From CAVTHW01 sp963734625 (lineage in GTDB: Bacteria; Acidobacteriota; Terriglobia; Bryobacterales; Bryobacteraceae): a DNA stretch of 64,000 nt. The DNA is taken from NCBI GenBank assembly GCA_963734625.1, contig CAVTHW010000004.1, forward strand, positions 1-64,000, read 5' to 3'. Below are positions 1 through 9,545 of the stretch, piece by piece. How positions within the stretch are numbered: the first letter of the stretch is position 1; every line of letters begins with the position of its first letter. The notes under the pieces were generated by a model. It worked only from the letters and a program-made list of their open reading frames with translations. It did not search any database and had not been told where the DNA came from. The position numbers were made by a program, and so were the translations under genes.

Positions 1-470
1 TGGGTCAGTTCTACACGCGCGATGAGCTGGTGGCCGCCCGCACCGTTTGGAAGCGGGAAGGGAAGATCGTCGTTTTCACCAACGGCTGCTATGACATCCT
101 GCATCCGGGCCATATCCGCCTCCTGGAAAAGGCCCGCTCGATGGGCGGCCTGTTGATTCTGGCGCTGAACACGGACTCGAGCGTCCGGCGGCTGAAAGGC
201 CCCACGCGCCCGCTGCTGGCGGAGATGGAGCGGGTGGATATGGCGCTGGCTCTGGAGGCGGTGGACGCCGTGACGCTGTTCGATGAGGACACCCCGCGTG
301 AACTCATCGCCGCCGTGCTGCCCGACATCCTGATCAAAGGCGCGGACTGGGCGCACTTCATCGCCGGCCGCGAAGAAGTCGAGGCCGCCGGCGGCAGAGT
401 GCTGGCGCTGGACCTCGAACCCGGCTACTCCACAACGGGAATCGTAGAGGAGATCCTCGCGCGCCCTTGA
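1..470 (+). CDS. rfaE2: D-glycero-beta-D-manno-heptose 1-phosphate adenylyltransferase (5' end cut by window edge)
   Basis: The product transfers AMP from ATP to heptose 1-phosphate, a late cytoplasmic step in making ADP-heptose for the lipopolysaccharide core. The protein shows the nucleotidyltransferase signature FTNGCYDILHPGHI with the HPGH ATP-binding motif, then NTDSSVRRLKGP, and ends with the family-typical PGYSTTGIVEEIL. The frame is open from base 3 upstream to the window edge and reads GQFYTRDELVAARTVW before the GTG at 30. Bases 1-2 (TG) could be the tail of an ATG whose A lies just outside, so probably only one base is missing. About 156 residues fit a stand-alone C-terminal domain of HldE rather than the bifunctional kinase form. 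The stop overlaps the TTG start of mfd. Confidence 0.9.
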   Translation, partial: GQFYTRDELVAARTVWKREGKIVVFTNGCYDILHPGHIRLLEKARSMGGLLILALNTDSSVRRLKGPTRPLLAEMERVDMALALEAVDAVTLFDEDTPRELIAAVLPDILIKGADWAHFIAGREEVEAAGGRVLALDLEPGYSTTGIVEEILARP

Positions 471-3400
471 CCCATCCGGCCATACGCGATCTGCTGCAAA
501 GCCCGGCGCGGCACGCGTCTTTTCAGGAGTTGTTGCAGCGCCTGCGGGTGGAGGAATCGCCGCGCCTGAGTCTTTCCGGCCTCTCCGCCACGGCCAAGGC
601 CCTTTACTGCGTTCTGCTCTGGCAGGCGACGGAGAGACCGCTGCTGGTGATCGTCGAGGGGGCCAAGCAGGCCGAATCGCTGGCGGAATCCATCGAAACT
701 TTCTTCGACCTGGTGGCCTCGGGCCGCGCCGTGAGCCGGCCGCAAGTGCTGCCCGCGCTGGACGTTCTGCCCCACCAACGGCTTTCGCCGCACAGCGAAA
801 TCAGCGAGGAGCGGGCCATCGCCCTGTGGCGGCTGGCTTCGGAGCGCGTGCCGATCACGGTCGCGCCGGTGGGCTCGGCCCTGCTGCGGTCCCGGACGCC
901 GGGTTTCTATCGCCAGCTTGCGCTGACCTTGCACGCCGGAGAGGAAGTGCCGTTCGAAGATGTGATCGCGCACCTGGCGAGCGCCGGCTATGAGCGCCGG
1001 GACCCGGTCGAAATGGTGGGCGAGTTCTCGGTGCGCGGCGGCATTCTCGACGTCTTCTCGCCCGACTCGCCGCGGCCGGTGCGCATGGAGTTTCTGGGCG
1101 ACCTGATCGAGTCGATGCGTCTGTTCGACCCCGAGAGCCAGCGGTCGGTGCTGAAGGTGGAGCAGTGTGCGCTGCTGCCGTTGACGGAATATCCGAAATC
1201 CGCCGACGCTCTTCCGGGCTGGGAGTTTCTGACGCCGCTGGTTCAGCCGCCAGACGGCACGCTCGTCTCTTTATTGGAACGGCCGATTGTGGTCTGCGAC
1301 GAAGTGGAGCGGCTGCGGGAGGCGGCAGGACGTCTCTGGGAGCGTCTGGATCAGAACGCGGGAGGACAGCTCTGTCCTCCGGAAAAGACGTTCCTCCGCT
1401 GGGAGCAACTCGAGGCGGAGCTTGAAGGCGCCGCCCAGGTGCTGCTCTCCGAGCTGGCGATGGGCGCCGGGGACTTGCACATTTCAACGCGGCCCTCGAT
1501 GGCCTTCCACGGCAACATGCCGGTGGCGGTGGCCGAGGTGAGGAACGTGGTCGAGCAAGGCGGGCGCGCCATGTTCTTCGCCGGGACGGCCGGCGAGTTG
1601 GAGAGATTGGCCGACATCTTTCAGGAGTACGCCGTTCCCTTCCAATTGGGCTTGGAGTCCGGCGTCCTGGCGGAACGCGCATACCTGGCCGGGCCGGGGG
1701 TCAGCACGATTCTGGCGAAGGGCAAGATCCGGCGCGGAACGGTTTTCCTGGATCCTCCGATTTCCGTCTTCGGTTCCGAGGATCTTTTCGACTCCTCCGA
1801 ACTTCGTAGCCCGGCCCGCCGGCAGGCTGAATCTCGGCGCGTTCTCGGCCGACCTGGCGGACCTCAAGGCCGGCGACTGCGTGGTCCACGCCCAGCACGG
1901 CGTGGGCCGGTTCTGCGGCCTCCGCGAGATCGCCCAAGGCGGACAGGCCGGCGACTACATGCTGCTCGAATACGCCGGGGAAGCCAAGCTGTACGTGCCC
2001 CTGACCCGCATGGACCTGGTGCAGAGGTTCCGCGGCTCGGGCGACGGGGCGCCCACGCTGGACCGGCTGGGCGGCGTCACCTGGGAGCGCACGAAGACGC
2101 GGGTCAAGGCCAGGATGCGCGACATGGCCGAGGAGCTTCTCAAGCTCTATGCCGAGCGGCGCATGGCCGAGGGCTTTGCCTTTTCGCCGGACAGCAACTG
2201 GCAGCGGGAGTTCGAAGACGCCTTTGAATTCGTCGAGACCAAAGACCAACTGGCGGCCATCCAGGACGTCAAGCGGGATATGGAGTCCCGGCAGCCGATG
2301 GACCGGCTGATGTGCGGCGACGTGGGCTTCGGCAAGACCGAGGTCGCCATGCGCGCCGCGTTCAAGGCCCTGGGCGACGGCCGGCAGGTGGCGCTGCTCG
2401 CGCCCACCACGGTGCTCTGCTTCCAGCACTACGAGACCTTCAAGCGGCGCTTCGCGCCCTTCCCCGTGCGGGTGGAGATGCTCAGCCGCTTTGTCCCGCA
2501 CCAAGGAGATCCCCGCCCGGCTGGCGGACCTGGCGGACGGCAAAGTGGATATTGTCATCGGCACCCACCGCCTGCTGTCGAAGGATGTCGAGTTTCGCGA
2601 CCTGGGCCTGCTGATCGTGGACGAGGAGCAGCGCTTCGGGGTGCGCCACAAAGAGCGCTTGAAACAGATCAAAAAGAACGTGGACGTGCTGACCATGACG
2701 GCCACTCCGATTCCGCGCACGCTGCACATGTCGCTGGCGGGGCTGCGCGACATGTCGGCAATCGAGACTCCGCCCAAGGACCGCCTGGCCATCCACACGG
2801 TGGTCGCCCCCTACGATTCGGAGCTGATTCGGGCTGGGATCGAGCAGGAACTCAATCGCGGCGGACAGATCTACTTCGTACACAACCGGGTGGAGTCCAT
2901 TTGGGCGCGCGCGGCCGAGATCCAGCAGCTTGTGCCGGGCTGCCGGATCGGGGTGGGTCACGGGCAGATGGGCGAAGCGCAACTGGAGAAGGTCATGCTC
3001 GGCTTCATGCGGCACGACTACGACCTCTTGCTGTGCACCACCATCATCGAAAACGGCCTGGATATTCCGCTGGCCAACACGATCATCGTGGAGCAGGCCC
3101 AGAACCACGGGCTGTCGGATCTCTACCAGCTTCGGGGGCGGGTGGGCCGGTCCAACCGGCGGGCCTACGCCTACCTGCTGGTGCCTCCGGGAAAGGAGTT
3201 AAGCGAAACCGCGCGCAAGCGCCTGGCGGCGCTGAAGGAGTTCAGCGAACTGGGCGCGGGGTTCAAGATCGCCGCGCTCGATCTGGAGTTGCGCGGCGCG
3301 GGCAATCTGATCGGCGGCGAGCAGCACGGGCACATCAACGCCGTGGGCTTCGACATGTACCTGAAGCTGCTGGAGGACACGGTTCACGAGTTGAAGGGCG

Positions 3401-3840
3401 AGGAAGTGCCGCTGGAGGTTCGCACCAGCATGAACCTGGGCCTGGACATCCGTATCCCCACCGAATACATCTCCGAAGAGCACCAGCGTCTGCGGGCTTA
3501 CAAGCGGATCGCCGAGGCGACCGACAGGAAGAAAGCGGATCTGATTCTGGCCGAGATGAAGGACCGCTACGGGCCGCCGCCGGGGATGGTGTCGAACCTG
3601 GTCGAATTTTCGGTGGTGAAGTCCCTGGCCGAGCGGACGGGGATCGAGAGCATCGACCGCCGTCAGGGATTCCTGAACCTGAAGTTCCACCCCGAGTCGC
3701 GCATCGATCCCACGCGGCTGATGGATCTGGTGCGCCGCACACCGGGCGCTCAATTCACCCCGGCGGGCATCCTGCGCCTCCCGGCAGGCGAGCCACTGCG
3801 GGACCTGAAGTCCTGCCTGCTCGGCCTAACCCCGGATTAA
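467..3840 (+). CDS. mfd: transcription-repair coupling factor Mfd (two frame breaks)
   Basis: Mfd displaces RNA polymerase stalled at DNA lesions and recruits UvrA. Three overlapping frames together give about 1120 residues, close to the usual 1150. Frame one (467 to about 1805) carries the UvrB-like N-terminal module (HQRLSPHSEISEERAI, VRGGILDVFSP). Frame two (about 1820-2490) carries the RNA-polymerase-interaction domain (VHAQHGVGRF) and Walker A GDVGFGKTE. Frame three (2494-3840) carries DEEQRFGV, TATPIPRTL, QLRGRVGRS and the C-terminal TRCF domain. At the second break, removing G2493 gives SRFSRTKE, matching the family. The first break lies between about 1800 and 1825. The TTG start overlaps the preceding stop (TTGA). 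Both breaks are net +1 and are more likely assembly errors than decay, because all motifs are intact. Confidence 0.93.
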
Positions 3841-3860
3841 AAAGGGGACAGACGCATTTT
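3840..3860. repeat. dispersed-repeat-like motif between convergent stops
   Basis: The 21 bases between the stop of mfd and the stop of the minus-strand barrel gene contain GGGGACAGACGCATTTT flanked by A runs. From memory, closely similar strings occur scattered in many bacterial genomes, sometimes near REP-associated transposases. Only one copy was noticed here, so its repeat nature is inference. It supplies part of both stop codons. Confidence 0.35.
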
Positions 3861-4626
3861 AGAACGACAGGGTGAGGTTGGCTTCGACCTGGTTCAGGTC
3901 GTTGTAGGTGGAGAGATGGTTGTAGGTCCGGTTCATCCAGCGGGTGTAGCGCACGCCGGGGATGACGCGGATGCCCAGCGGGTCGATCAACTGTAAGCCC
4001 ACGCCGACGGTGTAGCCGTTCGTGGTTCGACTCAAGGGAAGGACCGGCGTCGTGGATGTAGTCGTATCCAGATAATCCAGGGTTGTTGTCGTGAGGGACT
4101 CGAGCTTGGTAGCGCGCCGAAACACGGCGCCGCCCTCCACGAACCAATGCGGCCCCGGCCGATAGCGGCTTCGGGTGTAGAACCGCACGAGCACTGGGAC
4201 ATCGAAGTACTTGCCCAACACCATCTCGCTGGCGGCAACGTGGTCGGTCGCCCCCAAGAAGGCCTCGCTGGACATTTCATACCCGAACCGGCGCACGATA
4301 AAACCCGCGTTTACCGCCAGACGCTCGGTGATCGCCGCTTGCACCGTTCCTCCCCAGCCGATCCTTTGCGACCGGTCCAAGGTGACGTAGGTGGCCTGAA
4401 CGGTCGGATTGACGGTGAGTATGCTGTAATCGGCGGTTCGCATGGGCTTGGTGGCCAGGACGCTCAGGGTGGCGCCGACGGAAAAACGGCGGATGTAGGC
4501 CCGGCGCTGCAGCACCTGCGGCACGTCCCGCGTAGCGGCTGGCTGCGGCGCAGAGGGACTCTGGCTTTGAGCCTGTAGACTTGCGGCGGACAGCAAAACG
4601 GCGATGAGACAAAATCGTTTCCGCAT
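3859..4626 (-). CDS. outer-membrane beta-barrel protein, function unknown
   Basis: The 255-residue protein starts at MRKRFCLIAV with a signal peptide (hydrophobic stretch to about residue 20, ending near LQAQ). Alternating hydrophobic/polar strands with many Tyr, Thr and Arg follow, and it ends in NLTLSF; a C-terminal Phe is the Bam-complex sorting signal of outer-membrane barrels. An upstream in-frame ATG would add only six residues before the signal peptide, so the inner start is preferred. It is convergent with mfd and divergent from the SurA-like gene. A region rich in Thr (residues about 165-180) may be an extracellular loop. It resembles porin/opacity-type small barrels in general, and no specific function can be assigned. 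Confidence 0.7.
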   Translation of the reverse strand: MRKRFCLIAVLLSAASLQAQSQSPSAPQPAATRDVPQVLQRRAYIRRFSVGATLSVLATKPMRTADYSILTVNPTVQATYVTLDRSQRIGWGGTVQAAITERLAVNAGFIVRRFGYEMSSEAFLGATDHVAASEMVLGKYFDVPVLVRFYTRSRYRPGPHWFVEGGAVFRRATKLESLTTTTLDYLDTTTSTTPVLPLSRTTNGYTVGVGLQLIDPLGIRVIPGVRYTRWMNRTYNHLSTYNDLNQVEANLTLSF

Positions 4627-4733
4627 GGGGGTTATGTAGACCAATCTTAACAGACGCCCGCCGCCGTTCGCGCCGGTACAAGAATTCGCACCCCCCTGCT
4701 GCGCGGATTTCGCGGCTGTCCGATAATGGAGGG

Positions 4734-5879
4734 ATGCTCGGCTTACGTTTGCTGCCCGCCATTCTTCTTGTGGCCATTGCGCCGGCCGCCGAGGTGCGCG
4801 TGCTGGAGAAGATCGTCGCCAAGGTCAATGGTGACATCATAACTACCAATGATCTGGCGCGGTACCGCAAGGATCTCGAATCCGAACTCCGGCAAAGAGG
4901 GCTCACCGGGGAAGCGCTTAAGAAGGAACTCGCCGCGCGGGACGGAGACATCCTTCGCGACCGCATCGACAACCTGCTGGAGGTCCAGAAGGCCAAGGAG
5001 CTGGGGATCAGCGTTGACAGCGATGTCACCAAACAGCTTGCCGATTTGCAGCGGCGCGCCAAGATCGCGGACCAGGATCAATTCCACGAAGAGATTCGGA
5101 AACAGCTCGGCATGCCGTTCGAGGATTACCGGCAACAGGTGATCGATGGCATGCTGACGCAGCGGCTTAAGGAGCAGGAAGTGTACTCCAAACTCGTCGC
5201 CCCCCGCGAGGAGCTTCAGAAGTACTACGACGGGCACCAGAGCCAGTTCATCCGCCAGAACCGCATTTTCCTGAGCGAGATTCTGATATCCACGGCGGAC
5301 AAGGATGAGAAGGAGATGCCGGCGCTCGAAAAGAAAGCCAAGGGCTTGGTCGAGCGGGCCCGCAACGGAGAACGGTTCAGCGACCTGGCCCGGGACAACT
5401 CGGATCACGATTCCGCCGCTAACGGCGGGCAGTTAGGCGCCATCGCCGTCGACCAGCTCGACCCGAAGATCGCCGGCCTCACCGCAAACCAGGAAAAGGG
5501 TTACGTTACCGACGCGATCCGCATCCCCGACGGATGGCTGATCTTGCGGGTGGATGACCGGCAGAAGGCGGGCCAGGCTTCATTCGAGGAGGTGCAGAGC
5601 GAAATCCTAAGTATTTTGCTCGAACCCCGCGCCGACGCCGCCATTCGCACCTACCTCACGGAGTTGCGGAAGAACGCATTCCTTCAGATCCGCGAAGGCT
5701 ATGTGGATACGGGCGCCGCGCCCGGGCTGCGCACGGAGTGGATGAACCCCACTCAGCTCAAGCCGGAGACGGTGGCCAAGGAAGAAGTCGCCAACCGCGT
5801 TCACCGGAAACGGCTGCTCTGGATGGTCCCGGTTCCCGGCACCCAGACCTCGCCCGTGTCGACGAGCGCCACCAACTAG
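4734..5879 (+). CDS. SurA-like periplasmic peptidyl-prolyl cis-trans isomerase
   Basis: This 381-residue exported chaperone is expected to assist folding of outer-membrane proteins. A short signal peptide (LLPAILLVAIAPAAE) is followed by VLEKIVAKVNGDIITTNDL, the typical opening of SurA N-terminal domains. A long helical chaperone segment follows, then a single parvulin (PPIC) domain at about residues 180-285 (FLSEILIST, FSDLARDNSDHDSAANGGQLG, IPDGWLILRVDDR). SurA of enterobacteria has two PPIC domains, so this is the one-domain form. The ATG at 4734 is directly followed by the signal sequence. The next gene starts 17 bases downstream in the same direction. Confidence 0.85.
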   Translation: MLGLRLLPAILLVAIAPAAEVRVLEKIVAKVNGDIITTNDLARYRKDLESELRQRGLTGEALKKELAARDGDILRDRIDNLLEVQKAKELGISVDSDVTKQLADLQRRAKIADQDQFHEEIRKQLGMPFEDYRQQVIDGMLTQRLKEQEVYSKLVAPREELQKYYDGHQSQFIRQNRIFLSEILISTADKDEKEMPALEKKAKGLVERARNGERFSDLARDNSDHDSAANGGQLGAIAVDQLDPKIAGLTANQEKGYVTDAIRIPDGWLILRVDDRQKAGQASFEEVQSEILSILLEPRADAAIRTYLTELRKNAFLQIREGYVDTGAAPGLRTEWMNPTQLKPETVAKEEVANRVHRKRLLWMVPVPGTQTSPVSTSATN

Positions 5880-5896
5880 CCCGGGCGGCCGAAATA

Positions 5897-6994
5897 ATGA
5901 AATCTCCTTACGTCAGCGAACTTCAGGCTAACCAGCCGGTGACCGGCACTTTTTTGGTCCACGCCAAGGAGGTCCGGCAGAAGAAGACCGGCGATCCGTA
6001 CCTGTCCCTCACCATCGGCGATCGCACGGGCGACGTGGACGCCAAAATGTGGGACAACGTGGCCGAGGCGCTGGATGCCTTTGACCGGGACGACTTCATC
6101 CGGATCAAAGGCGTCCTGAACGTCTACCAAAACCGTCCGCAGCTCACCATCTACAATCTGCGGCGTGTCACAGAGCCCGAGGTCGATCCCGCCGACTTCT
6201 TTCCGGCATCCCAGCGCGATCCGGCGGAAATGTTCGCCGAGCTGGAGAAGGTGGTCGCCGGCATCGCCAATCCGCACCTGAAGGCCCTGCTGGAAGCGAT
6301 CTTCCAGGATGCGGAGATAGCGCGTCTTTACCGCCGCGCCCCCGCCGCCAAGTTCGTCCACCATGCCTACCTGGGCGGCTTGCTGGAACACGTCTTGTCG
6401 CTCTGCGGGCTCGCCCGCTTCGCCGCCGGCCACTACAAAGAGGTTGACCGGGATCTGCTCATGGCCGGAGTTTTGTTGCACGACATCGGCAAAATCCACG
6501 AGCTCAGTTACGACCGCGGCTTCGGCTACACCACCGAGGGCCAGTTGCTGGGCCACATCACCATGGGCGTCCGCATGATCGAAGAAAAGCTGCGCGCCTT
6601 TCCGGATTTTCCGCCGCGATTACGAACCTTGCTGGAGCACATGGTGCTGAGCCACCACGGGCGTCTGGAGTTCGGCTCGCCGAAGCTGCCGCTGTTCCCG
6701 GAGGCTTTGCTTCTCCACTACCTGGACGACCTGGATTCCAAGATGGAGTGCGTGCGGTCGATGGTGGCGCAGGACCGTCAACTGGAGGGCGAGTGGACGG
6801 CCTACAGCCAGCCGATGGAGCGCGCGGTGCTGAAGAAGTTGCGGTATCTGGAGAATGGGCAAAGGGTGGAGGAGCCGGCACCGGCAGCTCCGGTGGAGCC
6901 GCCGGCCGAGCGGAAACGGCAGCCCGGTGGCACGCTTCTCGGCGAAAAACTCCTGAATGCGCTGGGCGGCCCGGCGCCGGCCAAGGAGCGTTGA
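5897..6994 (+). CDS. YhaM-like 3'-5' exoribonuclease (OB fold + HD domain)
   Basis: The 365-residue protein joins an N-terminal nucleic-acid-binding OB fold (GTFLVHAKEVRQKKTGDPYLSLTIGDRTGDVDAKMWD, residues about 17-50) to an HD phosphohydrolase domain. Metal ligands are visible as HHAYLGGLLEH, LLHDIGK and LSHHGRLEFGSP. This architecture matches YhaM/Cbf1-type nucleases that degrade RNA or single-stranded DNA from the 3' end. The ATG at 5897 is chosen because the OB-fold alignment begins there; the frame stays open upstream into the preceding gene. The tail after residue 325 is Pro/Ala-rich and probably disordered. It lies in a row with the SurA-like gene upstream and the BlaI-type regulator, whose GTG follows the stop immediately. 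Confidence 0.82.
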   Translation: MKSPYVSELQANQPVTGTFLVHAKEVRQKKTGDPYLSLTIGDRTGDVDAKMWDNVAEALDAFDRDDFIRIKGVLNVYQNRPQLTIYNLRRVTEPEVDPADFFPASQRDPAEMFAELEKVVAGIANPHLKALLEAIFQDAEIARLYRRAPAAKFVHHAYLGGLLEHVLSLCGLARFAAGHYKEVDRDLLMAGVLLHDIGKIHELSYDRGFGYTTEGQLLGHITMGVRMIEEKLRAFPDFPPRLRTLLEHMVLSHHGRLEFGSPKLPLFPEALLLHYLDDLDSKMECVRSMVAQDRQLEGEWTAYSQPMERAVLKKLRYLENGQRVEEPAPAAPVEPPAERKRQPGGTLLGEKLLNALGGPAPAKER

Positions 6995-7375
6995 GTGCGC
7001 AAAGCCGCCGCGCCCCGGGGGATCCCCCCGCCGCTGGAAGTGGAATGCCTCAAGACCCTCTGGAAACTGGGCGAATGCAGCGTCAAGGACGTCCGCGCGG
7101 AACTGGCGCCGCGGCGGGATCTGGCCTACACCACGGTGATGACTCTGCTCGACCGCCTGGCGCGGAAGGGCGCGGCCTCGCGCCGCAAAACCGGCCGGCT
7201 GTTCCTGTACTCGGCGGTGCTGCCCGAGGACCTGTTGCGCCGGCTGGCGGTCAAGGAATTGCTGGATTCGCTCTTCGGCGGCTCGCCGGAAGCGCTGCTG
7301 GAGTTTCTGAACGGGGCTCAGGGCCGGGCGGAAACCGCGGCCGGGCCGAAACGGCTCGACACGGTTCTGCTCTAA
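6995..7375 (+). CDS. BlaI/MecI/CopY-family transcriptional regulator
   Basis: The 126-residue protein has the BlaI-type winged helix (PPPLEVECLKTLWKLGECSVKDVRAELAPRRDLAYTTVMTLLDRLARKG), followed by a dimerisation helix region (LLRRLAVKELLDSLFGGSPEALLEFL). Family members repress genes for beta-lactamases, copper export or membrane proteases. A BlaR1-type sensor protease usually accompanies them, but none is adjacent here. The GTG start lies directly after the stop of the YhaM-like gene, so the two are likely co-transcribed. The gene is convergent with the HAD gene. Target genes cannot be inferred. Confidence 0.85.
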   Translation: MRKAAAPRGIPPPLEVECLKTLWKLGECSVKDVRAELAPRRDLAYTTVMTLLDRLARKGAASRRKTGRLFLYSAVLPEDLLRRLAVKELLDSLFGGSPEALLEFLNGAQGRAETAAGPKRLDTVLL

Positions 7376-7376
7376 T

Positions 7377-7997
7377 TCACCAGCGGACGCCGCGCGATTT
7401 CAACTCCTGCTCCAATTGAGGGACCGACTCAAATTGCACCGCGTCGATCCCGGCCTGCCGGGCGGCCTCCACGTTGTCGGGCCGGTCGTCGGTGAAGAAG
7501 ATTTCTGCAGCCAGGCAGCCCGCGCGCGCGATCGCTTCGCGATAGATGGCCGGCTCCGGCTTGCGGGCGTCCAATTCGAAGGATAGAACGCAGTGGTCGA
7601 AGTGCCGCAGGATGGTGTATTTCTCCGAGATCCAGGCGAAATGAATGGCGTCCGTGTTGGAGAGCAGCAGCAGCCGGTGCGCGGCCCGCAGTCCTTCCAG
7701 CAGGCTTTCGGGAACAATGGTCTCGGGCAGGAAAATGCTGCTCCAAAGCTCGCGGAACCGCTCGAGACTGACGTCGAAATCCAATGCCTTCCCGACCAGC
7801 CGGGCGGCCTCGCGAGGCTCGATCCGGCCACGTTCCATTGGGTCGAAAATGCCCATCTCTTTGAGACGAAGGCGGATTTCCTCGGGCTGGTAGGGACTTT
7901 CCTGCGCTAAGGCCTGGTAGCCGCGTTGCCAGTCGAAGGGAATCAGGACCTTGCCCAGGTCGAAGATAACGGCTTTAATCTGGTTCTTTTCTTTCAT
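7377..7997 (-). CDS. HAD-superfamily hydrolase, subfamily IA
   Basis: The 206-residue protein has HAD motif I as FDLGKVLIPFD. The second Asp is replaced by Gly (DLGxV), as in the YihX/HAD-IA variant 3 group. Motif II is LLSNTDAIHF, a motif III Lys lies in DARKPEPAIY, and motif IV is FFTDDRPDNVEAARQAG. Members of this subgroup dephosphorylate small phospho-sugars such as glucose 1-phosphate. The substrate here is unknown. The stop is convergent with the BlaI-type gene and the start is adjacent to the stop of the next minus-strand gene, which suggests one transcription unit. Confidence 0.82.
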   Translation of the reverse strand: MKEKNQIKAVIFDLGKVLIPFDWQRGYQALAQESPYQPEEIRLRLKEMGIFDPMERGRIEPREAARLVGKALDFDVSLERFRELWSSIFLPETIVPESLLEGLRAAHRLLLLSNTDAIHFAWISEKYTILRHFDHCVLSFELDARKPEPAIYREAIARAGCLAAEIFFTDDRPDNVEAARQAGIDAVQFESVPQLEQELKSRGVRW

Positions 7998-8000
7998 GTC

Positions 8001-8504
8001 TCAGGGCACGATCTTGATGAGGGTAACCTGCCTGTCGAGTCCCCTCCCAACGTAATAACCGCCTACTGTCCCGGCTGATGCGATCCCCAAAAAAGTGGCG
8101 ATGCCGGGACCCGCCGAATCGGCGGTGACCGCCGCGACATAGCCGCCCACTACAACTCCGGAAAGAACCCCTACAATCGTCCCGAGGTTTCTGCCCCAGG
8201 AGCCTCTCCGCCGCTCAACCTGGATCAGGGTGACTGAGGCGCGCGGGATCGAGGCACTGCCTTTCGGGTATGCCTTTGCGTTCGACGTGTTTTTGACGTC
8301 TACGACGAGCGCATCCTCTCGCACCGCAATGGCTTCCCCCTTAATCGCCGTGCCCTCCGGCAGCACCAGTTGTACCCGATGTCCCCCAATAATTGGGGCG
8401 AGTTCGCCCCATTTGAGTTCCAGGGGTCTCGATTCGGCCAGAACCAGCCCGTGGCATCCGCACAAGAGCAGGACAAGTCCGATCGCTCGGAAAGGTGAAA
8501 TCAT
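8001..8504 (-). CDS. putative lipoprotein with glycine-zipper segment
   Basis: The 167-residue protein begins MISPFRAIGLVLLLCGCHG, a signal peptide with lipobox-like LLLCGC, so it is probably a lipoprotein. A soluble region follows (residues about 25-105). It contains VQLVLPEGTAIKGEAIAVREDALVVDV, reminiscent of small SH3-like beta segments. Then comes a Gly-rich hydrophobic stretch (GTIVGVLSGVVVGGYVAAV ... GIASAGTVGGYYVGRG) of the glycine-zipper type. The open frame extends 45 codons further upstream, but the signal sequence decides the start at 8504. No specific function is recognised. Confidence 0.6.
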   Translation of the reverse strand: MISPFRAIGLVLLLCGCHGLVLAESRPLELKWGELAPIIGGHRVQLVLPEGTAIKGEAIAVREDALVVDVKNTSNAKAYPKGSASIPRASVTLIQVERRRGSWGRNLGTIVGVLSGVVVGGYVAAVTADSAGPGIATFLGIASAGTVGGYYVGRGLDRQVTLIKIVP

Positions 8505-8692
8505 TTGAACTTGGCGCTGCCTCCCCTCAGGCAACAGCCCTCCTTTCATAGGCGGAAATGTGGGGTTGAGCAACTTCCAGTGTAGCCGAGGAAGCGCGGT
8601 TGGACAGGGGCCCAATTCTGTGCTGAACCTACACAGCAACCGGGGAGTACGCGTCCGGTGAACCCACCCATGGGCACTCAGATGGACGGCAA

Positions 8693-9196
8693 TCAGCGAC
8701 AGTCCGAATCAGATTGGGTTCGGCCCTTGGGGCGGAAACTACGCGCTATAAGATCTATAGGTGCGGCGTCTTCGACTCTAGAGGACTCCACAAAGAAGTT
8801 GGCGCATCCACAATCCGGAAAGGTAACCGCTATAAGAGTGGTGCGGCCGCCCTTCCCGTCTGGCCGATCCCGCTTGGCGCTCCACACCCGCGCACCCTGA
8901 ACCACTCGTTCTTCGAAGAAGAACGCCTTTTCACGCGCTGCCCATGCGCCAGCGTAGAAACCGATGTCATGGCGAACGACGACTCTGCCATCTGGTGAAG
9001 TGAAGTGACCCTCGAACGTGTCTTGTCCCCGGTCTACTTGGTACGTGAAGCCGACGGGTAGCGTCACTTCCCCACCCCACCAAGCAAACGTAGCCGATTT
9101 CTCATTCCAGGCCGCGCCCTCCGGGAGCGAAAGACGCTGAGCACAGGATGCTCCAATCAGTGCACAGGCAGTCAGAAAACACGCCGCCATCCGCAT
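8693..9196 (-). CDS. hypothetical secreted protein
   Basis: The 167-residue protein has a signal peptide (MRMAACFLTACALIGASCAQ), then about 145 soluble residues with several Trp and Phe and a CGC pair (DCGCANFF, around residue 131). The segment TYQVDRGQDTFEGHFTSPDGRVVVRHDIG suggests beta structure. No family is recognised. The 188 bases between its 3' end and the next minus-strand start hold no further gene. Confidence 0.55.
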   Translation of the reverse strand: MRMAACFLTACALIGASCAQRLSLPEGAAWNEKSATFAWWGGEVTLPVGFTYQVDRGQDTFEGHFTSPDGRVVVRHDIGFYAGAWAAREKAFFFEERVVQGARVWSAKRDRPDGKGGRTTLIAVTFPDCGCANFFVESSRVEDAAPIDLIARSFRPKGRTQSDSDCR

Positions 9197-9439
9197 AAAA
9201 TCACTCTAGCAGTCGGTCGCGACCGGAGCTGTCATTCTGAGTTGATACCGAAGCACACAAAAAAGTTCCTGCGTAGAGAAGACCGCACGGAGACAGCGAA
9301 TGGTTTCACGAGTTCGGCTCCCTTTGTCCAGAACACTAGAAACCGAAGAGGGCGGCGAAGCCGAAGCGTAAGCAACGGAGGATTGGGACACTGCCGGATC
9401 GCGGTTGGACCGAGGCTGCATGGTAGCATGAGTAGTTGT

Positions 9440-9542
9440 CAGGCTCTGGGCTTCGTGCAATGGGCGGCCGCAAACCCCGCCAGATCCGGAAGGAAGCAAC
9501 GGTAGCGGTTTAGCACGTGTGCCGCGGAGTACCCGGGGCCTG
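9440..9542 (+). ncRNA. ffs: small signal recognition particle RNA (4.5S-type)
   Basis: The domain IV loop is unmistakable: AGATCCGGAAGGAAGCAAC at about 9482-9500 corresponds to the Ffh-binding loop GGUCCGGAAGGAAGCAGC of E. coli 4.5S RNA. The downstream strand GCACGTGTGCCG matches the E. coli GCGUGUGCCG segment. The ends pair perfectly: CAGGCTCTGGG (9440-9450) with CCCGGGGCCTG (9532-9542), 11 base pairs including two G-U. The RNA is therefore about 103 nt. It lies immediately upstream of dnaX-ybaB-recR, an arrangement common in bacteria. A TAGCAT at 9424-9429 has suitable spacing to be the -10 box, but no good -35 was found. Confidence 0.92.
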
Positions 9543-9545
9543 GCA

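Noticed and set aside
467..3840. Programmed ribosomal frameshifting in mfd and other genes
   Set aside because: The break sites share no slippery sequence or structure and occur in many unrelated genes, so sequencing insertions are simpler. The check is listed in findings.
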